Assembly: GCA_964393895.1 (NCBI GenBank)
Contig: CAYMWP010000105.1
Span: 1-16,996, forward strand
Length of the DNA: 16,996 nt
DNA from: B4-G1 sp964393895
GTDB lineage: Bacteria; Chloroflexota; Anaerolineae; B4-G1
Direction: 5' to 3'
In this document: positions 1-7,206 of the stretch, one piece after another
Numbering within the stretch: position 1 is the stretch's first letter
Layout of the letters: the number at the start of each line of letters is the position of its first letter
Notes under the pieces: generated by a model
Databases searched by the model: none
What the model saw: only the letters and a program-made list of their open reading frames with translations
What the model was told of the DNA's origin: nothing
Program-made: the position numbers and the translations under genes

Positions 1-36
1 TAGGGTTGTCCCCTATTCTACTCTGGAGGGCATACC

Positions 37-48
37 GGACAAGTGTCC
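37..48. promoter_or_regulatory. Small inverted repeat upstream of the CDF gene
   Basis: GGACA and TGTCC are separated by two bases, a perfect dyad that ends 24 bases before the predicted -35 box of the CDF gene. A second, wider inverted pair, GGGTTGTC (3-10) and GACAACCC (106-113), brackets the promoter. Either could be an operator, for example for metal-responsive control, or the remains of an old insertion end. Only the symmetry is visible; function is a guess. Confidence 0.25.
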
Positions 49-71
49 TAATTTTAGCATACGTAGTACAA

Positions 72-100
72 TTGTAAAGAATAGTCAAGTGTGTTATCAT
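72..100 (+). promoter_or_regulatory. Sigma-70-like promoter of the CDF gene
   Basis: TTGTAA (72-77) and TATCAT (95-100) are separated by 17 bases, which is the ideal spacing. Transcription would start near 107 and leave a leader of about 40 bases before the ATG at 148. The region is AT-rich compared with its surroundings, as promoters in GC-rich genomes usually are. Confidence 0.55.
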
Positions 101-147
101 CCCACGACAACCCACCACGTAACCCTCAATGCTGGGAGTAAAGCGGT

Positions 148-1050
148 ATGGATTTGCAACAGGTGCGGCAAGAATCTCTCGATCTCCGGCGTCAAAGCCT
201 CTACCGGCGGGCAATCCTGATCGCAGTTGTAGGCAACGTTATACTGACGCTGGGGAAAGTGACGGTAGCGTGGCTTTCCGGCAGCAGCGCGGTCTTTTCC
301 GAGGCGGCCAACTCACTTTCGGACGCACTGTACAGTCTGTTGATGGCCGGGGGGCTGTATCTCGCCCAGCGGCCGGCCGACGAGGGCCACCCGCAGGGGC
401 ACAGCCGCTTCGAGCCACTGATCTGCCTGTTCATAGCCGGGATGTTGGCACTGGCCGGGTTCACTGCTCTGCGAGAAGGCGTGCTGCGGTTCCTCTCTGG
501 CGCGAACCGGATTGAACCCGGTTGGCCTACGGTGGTGCTGGTGGGTGGTGCAGCGGCCAAGATCGTGATGTACGTGCTGGTGGAGCGCATCGGCAGGCTG
601 GCTCATAGCCCTGCAATCCGCGCCAGCGCCCGCGACAACCTGGCCGACGTACTGACCTGTGCCGCGGCATTGCTGGGAGTGTGGGGCTCCCGTTTCGTCC
701 ACCCGCTGCTTGACCCGGCGGCGGGCATTCTGGTCTCGCTGTGGATCTTTCGCGCCACGTGGGAGATTCTGTACGAAAATCTGGGCTACCTCACCGGCCG
801 CGGCGCGCCGCCGGAGATAGTGGCCCAGATCGCAACGACCGCTTCTTCCGTGCCGGGCGTCCTGGGCGTTCACCAGGTCATCGCCGACTATGTCGGACCG
901 CGGCTGCGGGTAGATATGCACATTGACGTGGACGGGGCAATAAAGTTGCGCCAGGCCCACACCATCGCCGACCGGACACGGGCGAAAGTAGAGGCGCTCC
1001 CGGAGGTGGAGATGGCATTCATACACCTGGAACCGGCGAGCGGGAGGTAA
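148..1050 (+). CDS. Cation diffusion facilitator (CDF) family metal transporter
   Basis: This 300-residue inner-membrane protein should export a divalent metal in exchange for protons. About six hydrophobic segments fill residues 20-210. A soluble metal-sensing domain follows (about 211-300), with scattered histidines such as H242, H258, H271 and H293. The family's transport site lies in TM2 and TM5. Here TM2 carries N55-x3-D59 and TM5 carries D163-x3-D167, not the HxxxD pair of zinc exporters. An Asn/Asp-Asp/Asp site is, from memory, closer to the manganese-type CDFs, so Mn(II) is a possible substrate. A loop motif HPQGHSRFEP (81-90) is typical of the family. The ATG follows a GGGAG ribosome-binding site at good spacing. 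The gene is monocistronic, with its own promoter and terminator. Family assignment is secure; the metal is not. Confidence 0.9.
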   Translation: MDLQQVRQESLDLRRQSLYRRAILIAVVGNVILTLGKVTVAWLSGSSAVFSEAANSLSDALYSLLMAGGLYLAQRPADEGHPQGHSRFEPLICLFIAGMLALAGFTALREGVLRFLSGANRIEPGWPTVVLVGGAAAKIVMYVLVERIGRLAHSPAIRASARDNLADVLTCAAALLGVWGSRFVHPLLDPAAGILVSLWIFRATWEILYENLGYLTGRGAPPEIVAQIATTASSVPGVLGVHQVIADYVGPRLRVDMHIDVDGAIKLRQAHTIADRTRAKVEALPEVEMAFIHLEPASGR

Positions 1051-1140
1051 GAGAGTCGGCTCCACTCGCCGGGTCGTCACACCCCAGCTCTGTTAACCCA
1101 TTATTCGAAATCCTGCCCGGGGCTTGTTGTGAGGCCTATG

Positions 1141-1164
1141 CGCGTTGAACCAACGCGAGTTTTT
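1141..1164 (+). terminator. Rho-independent terminator of the CDF gene
   Basis: A 7-bp stem, CGCGTTG (1141-1147) with CAACGCG (1151-1157) and a 3-base loop, is followed by AGTTTTT. It lies 90 bases after the CDF stop codon and points the right way for that gene. Confidence 0.7.
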
Positions 1165-1175
1165 ATCACGAATGA

Positions 1176-1232
1176 GCAACTGCTCAGGCTCAGACCTCGG
1201 AGGCCTAAATGAGCAATAGGCTGAGCAGTTAC
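1176..1232. mobile_element. MITE-like palindromic element, copy A (57 bp)
   Basis: The ends are GCAACTGCTCAG (1176-1187) and CTGAGCAGTTAC (1221-1232), an imperfect terminal inverted repeat. The centre is the near-palindrome AGACCTCGGAGGCCT (1192-1206). ACGAATGA flanks it on both sides (1168-1175 and 1233-1240), consistent with an 8-bp target duplication. The target is itself a 9-bp tandem array of ACGAAT units, so this one duplication is ambiguous; copy C gives independent support. There is no coding capacity. It lies between the CDF terminator and the 3' end of ttuA. Confidence 0.7.
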
Positions 1233-1266
1233 ACGAATGATACGAATCGAACGAATTTCACGAATG
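1233..1266. repeat. ACGAAT tandem array with 9-bp period
   Basis: ACGAAT occurs at 1233, 1242, 1251 and 1260, exactly nine bases apart, with three variable bases between units. A fifth copy at 1168 lies beyond MITE copy A, as expected if the element inserted into the array. The role is unknown. It sits in the gap between two converging genes. Confidence 0.6.
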
Positions 1267-1294
1267 TTTTTCCAGGACAACCTGGGTGCTTCCT

Positions 1295-2224
1295 TTAATC
1301 GGTCACTGGTCTCTTCCACAACCGGCAGAACGCGCACAACCCCGGCGCGCTGGTCGGCTGACCGCAATTGGCACAAGGGTGTAATTCCACTTTCTCGGTT
1401 CGCTCTTGGAAGAACCCCTCTTTACGCGCTCGCAGGAATCCTAAATAGAACTGCGACTTGGCCCCGGGCGACTCTTCCTCCATGTGGTTCAAAATCCCTT
1501 TGTGGCGGATGCTGGTCGCGCCGATGGCGTGGGGGCACTCGTCGTAGATATAGTCAATGCCTGTGATGAGCGCGTAGGCGGCCGTCTCCCGCTCGTAGAG
1601 GCGGCAGAAGGGCTTGACTTTGCGGGCTAATCCCTCGTCGTTGGCCGGCAGCACCGGGGCTTGGCGGGCGATGTAACCCGTCTGCCAGTGGAGCAGGTTG
1701 CCAAAGAGCACGGCTGCCTCGTCGTCCAGGTTGTGACCGGTGGCGAGTAGGTCGTAGCCGCCGTCTCGGGTCACGCGGTTCATCACGTGCCGTTTGATCA
1801 ACCCGCATACGGAGCAGGGCTTGCCACGCCCCCGGCGCACCCGTCGCGCTATCTGCGGCAACGTCTCCCCATACTCGGCCTCGATGTCCACCACTGTAAG
1901 GCGGGCTCCTGGTCGCTGGGCCACAAACTGCTCGACCTTCTCCCGCGAGGCGGTGGAGTAACCCGTACCGCCATCAATCCCCAGGTCAATGTACAGACCG
2001 TCCGCATGGTGGTCCAGCTTCAGCAGCACGTCCCACAGGGCCAGGCTATCCTTACCGCCAGAGACCGCCACCAGCACGCGCTCGTCGGGGCCGAACATAC
2101 GGTACTTTTCGATGGCGCGCTCGGTCTGGGTGACGAACCACTCCGGGTAGTGAACCTCGCACAGCGCCAGCTTGTGACGGCGCATGTTAAAGACGGCCGG
2201 GCGACCACACTTGCGGCACTTCAT
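1295..2224 (-). CDS. ttuA: TtuA-type tRNA 2-thiouridine (U54) sulfurtransferase
   Basis: This is a PP-loop ATPase that adenylates a tRNA uridine and replaces its oxygen with sulfur. TtuA makes 2-thiouridine at position 54 in the T-loop, which stabilises tRNA at high temperature. The hallmark residues are present: an N-terminal zinc finger C3-x2-C6/C22-x2-H25; the PP-loop SGGKDS (55-60); a GHNLDDEA motif (about 163-170); three cysteines C137, C140 and C230 that would hold the [4Fe-4S] cluster; and a C-terminal zinc finger C284-x2-C287/C297-x2-C300. The two zinc fingers separate TtuA from the cytosine-32 enzyme TtcA. I chose the ATG at 2224; a GTG at 2227 is also possible and would overlap the ttuB stop codon by one base. 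Length (309 residues) fits the family. The ttuB neighbour strengthens the call. Confidence 0.88.
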   Translation of the reverse strand: MKCRKCGRPAVFNMRRHKLALCEVHYPEWFVTQTERAIEKYRMFGPDERVLVAVSGGKDSLALWDVLLKLDHHADGLYIDLGIDGGTGYSTASREKVEQFVAQRPGARLTVVDIEAEYGETLPQIARRVRRGRGKPCSVCGLIKRHVMNRVTRDGGYDLLATGHNLDDEAAVLFGNLLHWQTGYIARQAPVLPANDEGLARKVKPFCRLYERETAAYALITGIDYIYDECPHAIGATSIRHKGILNHMEEESPGAKSQFYLGFLRARKEGFFQERTEKVELHPCANCGQPTSAPGLCAFCRLWKRPVTD

Positions 2225-2226
2225 CA

Positions 2227-2448
2227 CTAGCCGCCCGAGATCACGGCGACGAGTTTGATCTCGTCGTCTTCTTCCAACATCACGTCTCCGGTCAGGAGCT
2301 TGCCATCACGCACGGCGAGCACGGCCTGGGGGATGAGGCCCACTTCCTTGATCGCGTCCTGCACCCGCCACCGTCCTTCTAGCTCCCATTCCTCGTTGCG
2401 GTAGGTAATCTTTATGTGCGCCCCGTCTCGTTGATCGGCAATTCTCAT
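2227..2448 (-). CDS. ttuB: Ubiquitin-like sulfur carrier protein, TtuB/MoaD/ThiS type
   Basis: This small protein (73 residues) has the beta-grasp fold expected of sulfur carriers and ends in the required Gly-Gly (VISGG). That C-terminus would be adenylated by an E1-like enzyme, turned into a thiocarboxylate, and used as sulfur donor. MoaD and ThiS share this architecture, but the stop codon overlaps or abuts the ttuA start, so supplying TtuA is the likely job. The acidic stretch LEEDDEIKLV before the tail is typical. The activating enzyme (TtuC-like) and the cysteine desulfurase are not in the window. The ribosome-binding site is weak. MITE copy B lies 45 bases upstream, so the gene's promoter may be inside or beside that element, or it may be read through from tnaA. 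Confidence 0.8.
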   Translation of the reverse strand: MRIADQRDGAHIKITYRNEEWELEGRWRVQDAIKEVGLIPQAVLAVRDGKLLTGDVMLEEDDEIKLVAVISGG

Positions 2449-2493
2449 TACGATTTCATGGTCAAGTGGATTGCAGCAATTCTCAATTTGAGG

Positions 2494-2534
2494 GTAACTG
2501 CTCAGCTTGGTAGCTATTTAGACCTCCGAGGTCT
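2494..2534. mobile_element. MITE-like palindromic element, copy B (one end only)
   Basis: One end, GTAACTGCTCAG (2494-2505), and the core AGACCTCCGAGGTCT (2520-2534) are clear. The bases between them match copy A read on the other strand at the same spacing, with ATTTAG just before the core in both. I cannot find the second end or a copy of the left flank ATTTGAGG, so the right half has decayed or been replaced. It sits in the 152-base gap between tnaA and ttuB. Confidence 0.6.
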
Positions 2535-2600
2535 CATTGCAGCTTAAAGCACCGGCTGAAGCCTCGCATCCGGGTGATAGTTGATGCTTTGATTTGCGCT

Positions 2601-3977
2601 CTACAGCAGCTCGAACCGGGCTGTAAAGTGGCGCAGGAGCTCTGGCGCGTAGGTGAAGCGCATGCCCCGCAGTTGGTCCCGTCGCTCGTAAATGCGCTGG
2701 CAGGTCTCCACTACGTGGTCCAGGTGAGCCTGGGTGTAGACCCGGCGCGGGATCGCCATACGTACCAACTCCAGGTCTGGATAGACCATCTCCCCCGTCT
2801 CTGGATCCTCGCGGGCAAAGGCCACGCTCCCGATCTCTACCGCGCGAACGCCGCCCTCCAGGTACAGCTCGCAGGCCAGCGCCTGACCGGGCAGCTCGGA
2901 TTGTGGGATGCGTGGCAGAAAGCGCTTGACGTCCACGTAGACGGCGTGGCCGCCGGGCGGCTCCAGGATGGGGATGCCGCTCTCTAACAACCGGTCGGCC
3001 AGGTACTTGGTGTGGGCCAACCGGTAGGCCAGGTATTGCTCGTCCAAACCCTCCCACAGCCCGCGAGCCAGCGCCTCCAGATCGCGCCCAGCCAGCCCAC
3101 CATAGGTGGGGAATCCCTCGCGGATAATCAGTTCCTGGCGCACACGCTCGAACAGTCGCCCGTCGTTCAGCGCCAAAAAGCCACCGATGTTGACCAGCGC
3201 GTCCTTCTTGGCCGACATGGTGCAGCCGTCGGCGTAGGAGAACATCTCGCGGGCGATTTCGAGGACGGCCGTCTCGGCATAGTCCGGATCGCGCAGTTTG
3301 ATAAAGTAGCCGTTCTCGGCGTAGCGGCAGGCGTCGAGGAAGAAGGGAATGTCGTAGCGGTGGAGCAGTTCGCCGGTGGCGCGGATGTTGCCCATCGAGA
3401 CCGGCTGGCCGCCTCCGGCATTGTTCGTCACCGTCAACATTCCCAGAGGGATGTTATCCGGCCCCGTCTGTTCGATGAATTCTTCCAGCTTCTCCAGGTC
3501 TATATCTCCCTTGAAAGGAGCGTGGCTGGTGGGATCAAGTCCCTCCTCGCCCAACAGGTTGACCGGGTTGCCGCCTCGGGCCAACACATTAGCCTGGGTG
3601 GTGTCAAAGTGCATGTTGCTGGGCACTGACTGCCCCGGCTCGACGGTGCAGGCAAAGAGAATGTTCTCGGCCGCGCGGCCCTGGTGGGTGGGCACAAAGT
3701 ACTCAAAACCGGTGATGGATTTGACCGCTTCATCCAGGTTGAAAAAGTTGCGGCAGCCAGCGTAACTCTCGTCGCCCAGCATGATGCCGGCCCACTGACT
3801 GTCCGACATCGCCGCCGTGCCGGAATCGGTCATCAGATCAACGTAAACGCCCCTAGCTGGGATTGCAAAGACGTTGTAACCAGCCTGCTTCAAGATCTCT
3901 TCCCGCTCAGCGCGGCTGGTCTGGCGGATAGGTTCGACGACCTTGATCTTGAAAGGTTCAACGGGGAACTCAGCCAT
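2601..3977 (-). CDS. tnaA: Tryptophanase (beta-eliminating lyase, PLP-dependent)
   Basis: The 458-residue protein belongs to the tryptophan indole-lyase/tyrosine phenol-lyase family. Tryptophanase splits tryptophan into indole, pyruvate and ammonia in the cytoplasm. PLP-binding elements are visible: THQGRAAE (97-104), the Asp/Arg pair in LDACRYAEN (D215, R218), and the Schiff-base lysine in MSAKKD (K258). Two positions separate the family's branches. Tyrosine phenol-lyase has Arg381 and Phe448; here Ile382 (in RAVEIGS) and His450 (in LRHFTARF) match tryptophanase. The motif after the catalytic threonines reads TTQAN instead of the TTQGH or TTRYH I recall for characterised enzymes, so substrate preference could differ. 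The ATG has a good AGGAGG site nine bases upstream. No tryptophan permease or TnaC-like leader is seen. A mobile element sits between the probable promoter and the gene. Confidence 0.85.
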   Translation of the reverse strand: MAEFPVEPFKIKVVEPIRQTSRAEREEILKQAGYNVFAIPARGVYVDLMTDSGTAAMSDSQWAGIMLGDESYAGCRNFFNLDEAVKSITGFEYFVPTHQGRAAENILFACTVEPGQSVPSNMHFDTTQANVLARGGNPVNLLGEEGLDPTSHAPFKGDIDLEKLEEFIEQTGPDNIPLGMLTVTNNAGGGQPVSMGNIRATGELLHRYDIPFFLDACRYAENGYFIKLRDPDYAETAVLEIAREMFSYADGCTMSAKKDALVNIGGFLALNDGRLFERVRQELIIREGFPTYGGLAGRDLEALARGLWEGLDEQYLAYRLAHTKYLADRLLESGIPILEPPGGHAVYVDVKRFLPRIPQSELPGQALACELYLEGGVRAVEIGSVAFAREDPETGEMVYPDLELVRMAIPRRVYTQAHLDHVVETCQRIYERRDQLRGMRFTYAPELLRHFTARFELL

Positions 3978-4000
3978 AAGTGTGTGCCTCCTAGTTTGTA

Positions 4001-4148
4001 TTTTTGGAGTAACTACTCAGCCTGCCCCAGACCTCCGAGGTCTAGAGCGCCTGCGCGGGTGAAGCCACGGCCTGTACAGGCACAGTCACGGGCAAAACAG
4101 CTTCCAAAGACCTCGGAGGTCTACAGCCTGAGCAGTTACTTTTTGGAG
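4001..4148. mobile_element. MITE-like palindromic element, copy C, with target duplication
   Basis: The element proper is 4009-4139 (131 bp). Its ends are GTAACTACTCAG and CTGAGCAGTTAC. It holds two copies of the core palindrome, AGACCTCCGAGGTCT (4029-4043) and AGACCTCGGAGGTCT (4108-4122), facing each other across a spacer that itself contains GCCTGTACAGGC (4070-4081). TTTTTGGA flanks it directly on both sides (4001-4008 and 4140-4147), a clean 8-bp target duplication. It has no open reading frame of note. GTAA-type ends with 8-bp duplications are what I recall of the IS66 family, which would make this a non-autonomous IS66-type derivative (inference). Confidence 0.78.
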
Positions 4149-4157
4149 CTTGTATTT

Positions 4158-4187
4158 ATCTTACCACAGTTTTTGTCTTTGCGACAA
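4158..4187 (-). promoter_or_regulatory. Possible promoter of tnaA, upstream of the MITE
   Basis: On the minus strand TTGTCG (4187-4182) and TAAGAT (4163-4158) are 18 bases apart. Transcription would start near 4151, placing the whole of MITE copy C in the untranslated leader of tnaA. The match is moderate. The flippase gene ends just upstream, so tnaA could also be read through from the glycan operon. Confidence 0.35.
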
Positions 4188-4194
4188 TCATCAC

Positions 4195-5688
4195 TCATTC
4201 AGGTTTATCCTGCCCAGGACGCCGCCGTGTGATGGATAGCAAAGCCAAATCCTGCCGGGTGATGGTGCGCGAGGCAACCAACGCAACCACGAACATTGCC
4301 AGGGAAACGATCCAGGCCAGCGGGAAACTCCATTCCACTAGGCCTATTAAAGTGATCCGAGTCGCCGGCAGTTTTAACTGAACTATGCCCAGGTATACCA
4401 GCACGCTCGCCAGCACGCACGCGACCGGCCTGAGCAAAGCCCGGTCGAAATCAAACCTGGCGGCCCGGCGAGAGACGTAGAACAAATTCTGTACCAGCCC
4501 GACGAGCTCGGTGCAGGCAGCCGAGACGGCGGCCCCGCGCACGCCGAAACGCGGAATCAACAATCCGTTCAGGAGCAAGATCGTGACGCTGTTCACGAGC
4601 ACGATTCTAACGGTCAGCCGCTCGTTATTGCTGGCCAGGATGGTGCGGTACATGAGCCGGGCGACGAAGGAGGGGACGATCCCCAGAGCATAGATGCGCA
4701 ACACGGCGATGGACGGCGCGTACTCTTGCCCGAACACCAGCAGGATCGCCAGGTCGGCAAAGGTGATGATCGTCAGAGCGATGGGAAAGATACCGACGAA
4801 CAGAAGCTTGAAGAGCTGCGAGACCAGCCTCGAGAATCGCTCCCGCGCCCCCAGGTAGACCCGCGATAGCGCGGGGTACAGGGCGTTCATGATAGCTGGC
4901 GCCAGCATGTACATGACTTGCACGAGCATAATGCCCGTAGAGTATATGCCGACCGAACCCACCTCCCACAGCTTGGAGAGGAACACGCGATCCAGTTGCT
5001 TGGACGTCTCCCCGATAGAGATGGTCATCACGAGCGGAATGGCCTGAATGGCGAGCGTCCGCATCAGCAGGCGATCAAAGTGCAAGCGGAAACCAGGCAC
5101 AAAGCGATTGAATATCAGGAGATAGAGGCCGCACATAGAGAGGTGATAAACAGCCAGGACAACGAGCAAAACCTGTATGCCAAACCCTCGCGATAGCAAA
5201 AAGATCGAGCCAACGACCCGAGCCAGCGCGACCGGAAAACGGACGGCCACGATCCACTCCATCCTCTCCAGCCCGTTGACCGCGGCCTCGCACAGGGTGG
5301 CCTCGGCTCGAGGGAGGAGGATGCACACGATTCCCAGGTAGATCAAATTTCGCACGTCAGTGGGATAGCGCAGGAAATGCACGACCACGATCATGACCAC
5401 CGCCGTCAGGATGGAGGCAGCGCCGCCCACGACTCCCGCGTTGGCGAGGAAGGCGCCAGCCCGCCCGCGGTCGCGCGCGACTTCGCGGGGCAACAACTGG
5501 TCTAACCCCCAGTAGGCAAAGCCGGACCCGATCACGACGAACGTCATAGCAGTGCTGTAACCGCCATAGACCTCGCTGCCCATGACGCGGGCCACGTACC
5601 AGGGAAGAAAGAAAGTGATCGCCCGCTCCAGCAGAACAGTGAGCGACAAAGCTGTCGAGTTTTTCAATACCCGCAACACTGGATTCAT
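4195..5688 (-). CDS. Polysaccharide flippase (Wzx/MurJ-like, MOP superfamily)
   Basis: This 497-residue protein is hydrophobic almost throughout, with roughly 12-14 membrane segments and little soluble sequence. The N-terminal pattern NSTALSLTVLLERAITFF and the early YGGYSTAMTF segment are typical of Wzx-type O-antigen and polysaccharide transporters. These move lipid-linked glycans across the cytoplasmic membrane. It is the last gene of the leftward glycan operon. The preceding phosphohydrolase stops (TAA 5694-5692) three bases before its ATG, and that gene's final codons supply the GAGG ribosome-binding site, so the two are probably translationally coupled. A basic tail (TRRRPGQDKPE) follows the last membrane segment. 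Family is clear; the transported glycan is unknown. Confidence 0.88.
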   Translation of the reverse strand: MNPVLRVLKNSTALSLTVLLERAITFFLPWYVARVMGSEVYGGYSTAMTFVVIGSGFAYWGLDQLLPREVARDRGRAGAFLANAGVVGGAASILTAVVMIVVVHFLRYPTDVRNLIYLGIVCILLPRAEATLCEAAVNGLERMEWIVAVRFPVALARVVGSIFLLSRGFGIQVLLVVLAVYHLSMCGLYLLIFNRFVPGFRLHFDRLLMRTLAIQAIPLVMTISIGETSKQLDRVFLSKLWEVGSVGIYSTGIMLVQVMYMLAPAIMNALYPALSRVYLGARERFSRLVSQLFKLLFVGIFPIALTIITFADLAILLVFGQEYAPSIAVLRIYALGIVPSFVARLMYRTILASNNERLTVRIVLVNSVTILLLNGLLIPRFGVRGAAVSAACTELVGLVQNLFYVSRRAARFDFDRALLRPVACVLASVLVYLGIVQLKLPATRITLIGLVEWSFPLAWIVSLAMFVVALVASRTITRQDLALLSITRRRPGQDKPE

Positions 5689-5691
5689 TTC

Positions 5692-7206
5692 TTACCTCAC
5701 ATCATGCGCTGCATAGTGGGGCCAAGCGCGCTCCGGCGAAAATATCTCGGATAGCACGCGGCCGTCCATATAGCCCGGCACGGCTACGCCAAGCGCGGCC
5801 AATACGGTCGGAGCCAGGTCAACTATTCGAGCGTCCTGGATCTGATGCCCCCTCGCGACATCCACTCCCCAAGCGACGAGGATGCCTTCTAGCGTGTGGC
5901 TGCCGGAGTATGGGAGCGACGAACCGAAAGAGCCTGCTCCATCCATTTTCAACGAGCTATCCAGGACAAAGTTGTGCGCGGGGACAGCGTTATCCCGCTG
6001 AGGTTCCAGAATCAAATCTGGCGCTCTGTCGGCGAACGGGCCGTGGTAAAGCTCCTCGCGGAGAAACACTTCCGATAGCGCAGGCTGTTTTGTCTCCGGG
6101 TCTCTGGTAGCCAGCAGCGCCTGGCGCAGTCCTTGCCGCAGAGCATCGTACTCCTCCGGCGGCACGATTCCCTCTGGCTCCCGTCCTCGCAGGTTCACTC
6201 TCAAGCCGCCGTCCATTCCAAAGTAGACTTGCGTACGCGACCAGTCAATGGCGCGTTCAAACGCCCGCGAACGCAGGGCGACGGAATCCCAGCGCGAGGG
6301 GAAAATCGCCCGTTTCAGGCGACGCAGCCGCTCGACCGAGCCAAGACGGGAGAACAGAGTTGTCAGACCACCCCACCGGCTGCCGGACTCGTTCAGCGCC
6401 AACAGCCCCTGGCCGATGAGCCAGTGGTTGACGTAAAAGCGCCGCGCGCAGCCGTTGAACCCGTGATCGGACATCAGCAGCACCAATGTGTCGGCAGGCA
6501 GAAGGCCCAGAATCCCGGCGATGGCATCGTCCAGGTCACGGTAGTGGTCCAGGAGAGCGTGCCGCCCGTCCTCGCCGGCCCAGAGAAAGTGCTGCAAGCG
6601 GTCTGGGCCGGTAAAGACCATCACAAAGAGATCCCACTGCTGTTCCTGCAATAGCCACACGCTGGTCTCTCGCTGTTGACGAGTGTGTGTGCGCACACGT
6701 TCGATCAGCGCGGACCTGTCCCCGGTCAAGCCGCCAGCGTCGAATAGATAATTCCCAAAGCGGGCCAGCAACCGGCGCTGCAACTCTCGCGGATAGACAA
6801 AGGCGGTCTCCGGGCCGGGGGTCAACATCCCCGCCACCACAAACCCGTTCACCGGAGACGGCGGGTAGGTGAAGGGCACGTTCAGCAGTCCTACTTTAAG
6901 CCCTCGCTCTCCCAGGACGTCCCAGAACCGCCGGGCGCGGACACTGGAGCCGTTCGCCAACTTGAACGAATAGCCTCCCTCCACGCGCTCGACAAAGCCA
7001 AAGACGCCGTGCTTGCCCGGGTTGACGCCGGTAGAAAAAGAGGACCAGGCGACGGAACTCTCCGGCCGGATCGTCGAACGCAACTTGCCCGCCGCGCCCG
7101 CGCCGACGAGCCGGGCCAGCGTCGGAAGGTCGCCCTGCTCGATCCACGGGCCGAGCAAGCGCCAATCCGCGCCGTCCAACCCGATGATCACGATCCGCTT
7201 ACTCAA
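5692..7206 (-). CDS. AlkP-superfamily phosphohydrolase, COG3379 type, second of a tandem pair
   Basis: This is a type I phosphodiesterase/nucleotide-pyrophosphatase-fold enzyme of about 504 residues. The first metal aspartate lies in IIGLDGADW (about D11). The expected nucleophile position, ten residues before the Gly of AWSSFSTG, is a serine (S50). A second metal motif reads MSDHGFNG, and a third His lies in GSHTLEG. There is no signal peptide, so it should act in the cytoplasm. I chose the TTG at 7206. It gives an N-terminus (MSKRIVIIGLDG) matching its upstream paralog and overlaps that gene's end by eight bases (TTGAGTAA). Longer versions would add an Arg/Pro-rich stretch read antisense to nothing recognisable. 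Substrate unknown; a nucleotide-sugar, lipid-linked phosphate or glycan phosphodiester is plausible from context. Confidence 0.82.
   Translation of the reverse strand: MSKRIVIIGLDGADWRLLGPWIEQGDLPTLARLVGAGAAGKLRSTIRPESSVAWSSFSTGVNPGKHGVFGFVERVEGGYSFKLANGSSVRARRFWDVLGERGLKVGLLNVPFTYPPSPVNGFVVAGMLTPGPETAFVYPRELQRRLLARFGNYLFDAGGLTGDRSALIERVRTHTRQQRETSVWLLQEQQWDLFVMVFTGPDRLQHFLWAGEDGRHALLDHYRDLDDAIAGILGLLPADTLVLLMSDHGFNGCARRFYVNHWLIGQGLLALNESGSRWGGLTTLFSRLGSVERLRRLKRAIFPSRWDSVALRSRAFERAIDWSRTQVYFGMDGGLRVNLRGREPEGIVPPEEYDALRQGLRQALLATRDPETKQPALSEVFLREELYHGPFADRAPDLILEPQRDNAVPAHNFVLDSSLKMDGAGSFGSSLPYSGSHTLEGILVAWGVDVARGHQIQDARIVDLAPTVLAALGVAVPGYMDGRVLSEIFSPERAWPHYAAHDVR

Noticed and set aside
313..1080. 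Long minus-strand frame opposite the CDF gene
   Set aside because: Composition (His, Gln and Arg-rich) is that of a shadow frame in GC-rich DNA, and the plus-strand gene is clearly real.
1168..1240. Treating the flanks of MITE copy A as certain proof of a target duplication
   Set aside because: The flanking sequence is a unit of a tandem ACGAAT array, so identical flanks could pre-exist; only copy C gives a clean duplication.
1271..1284. CCAGG/CCTGG hairpin next to a T-run as a ttuA terminator
   Set aside because: The T-run lies on the wrong side for ttuA, which is read leftward and would have a run of A after the stem; the stem is also short.
2601..3977. Tyrosine phenol-lyase instead of tryptophanase
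   Set aside because: The Arg and Phe that define tyrosine phenol-lyase are Ile382 and His450 here, as in tryptophanase.
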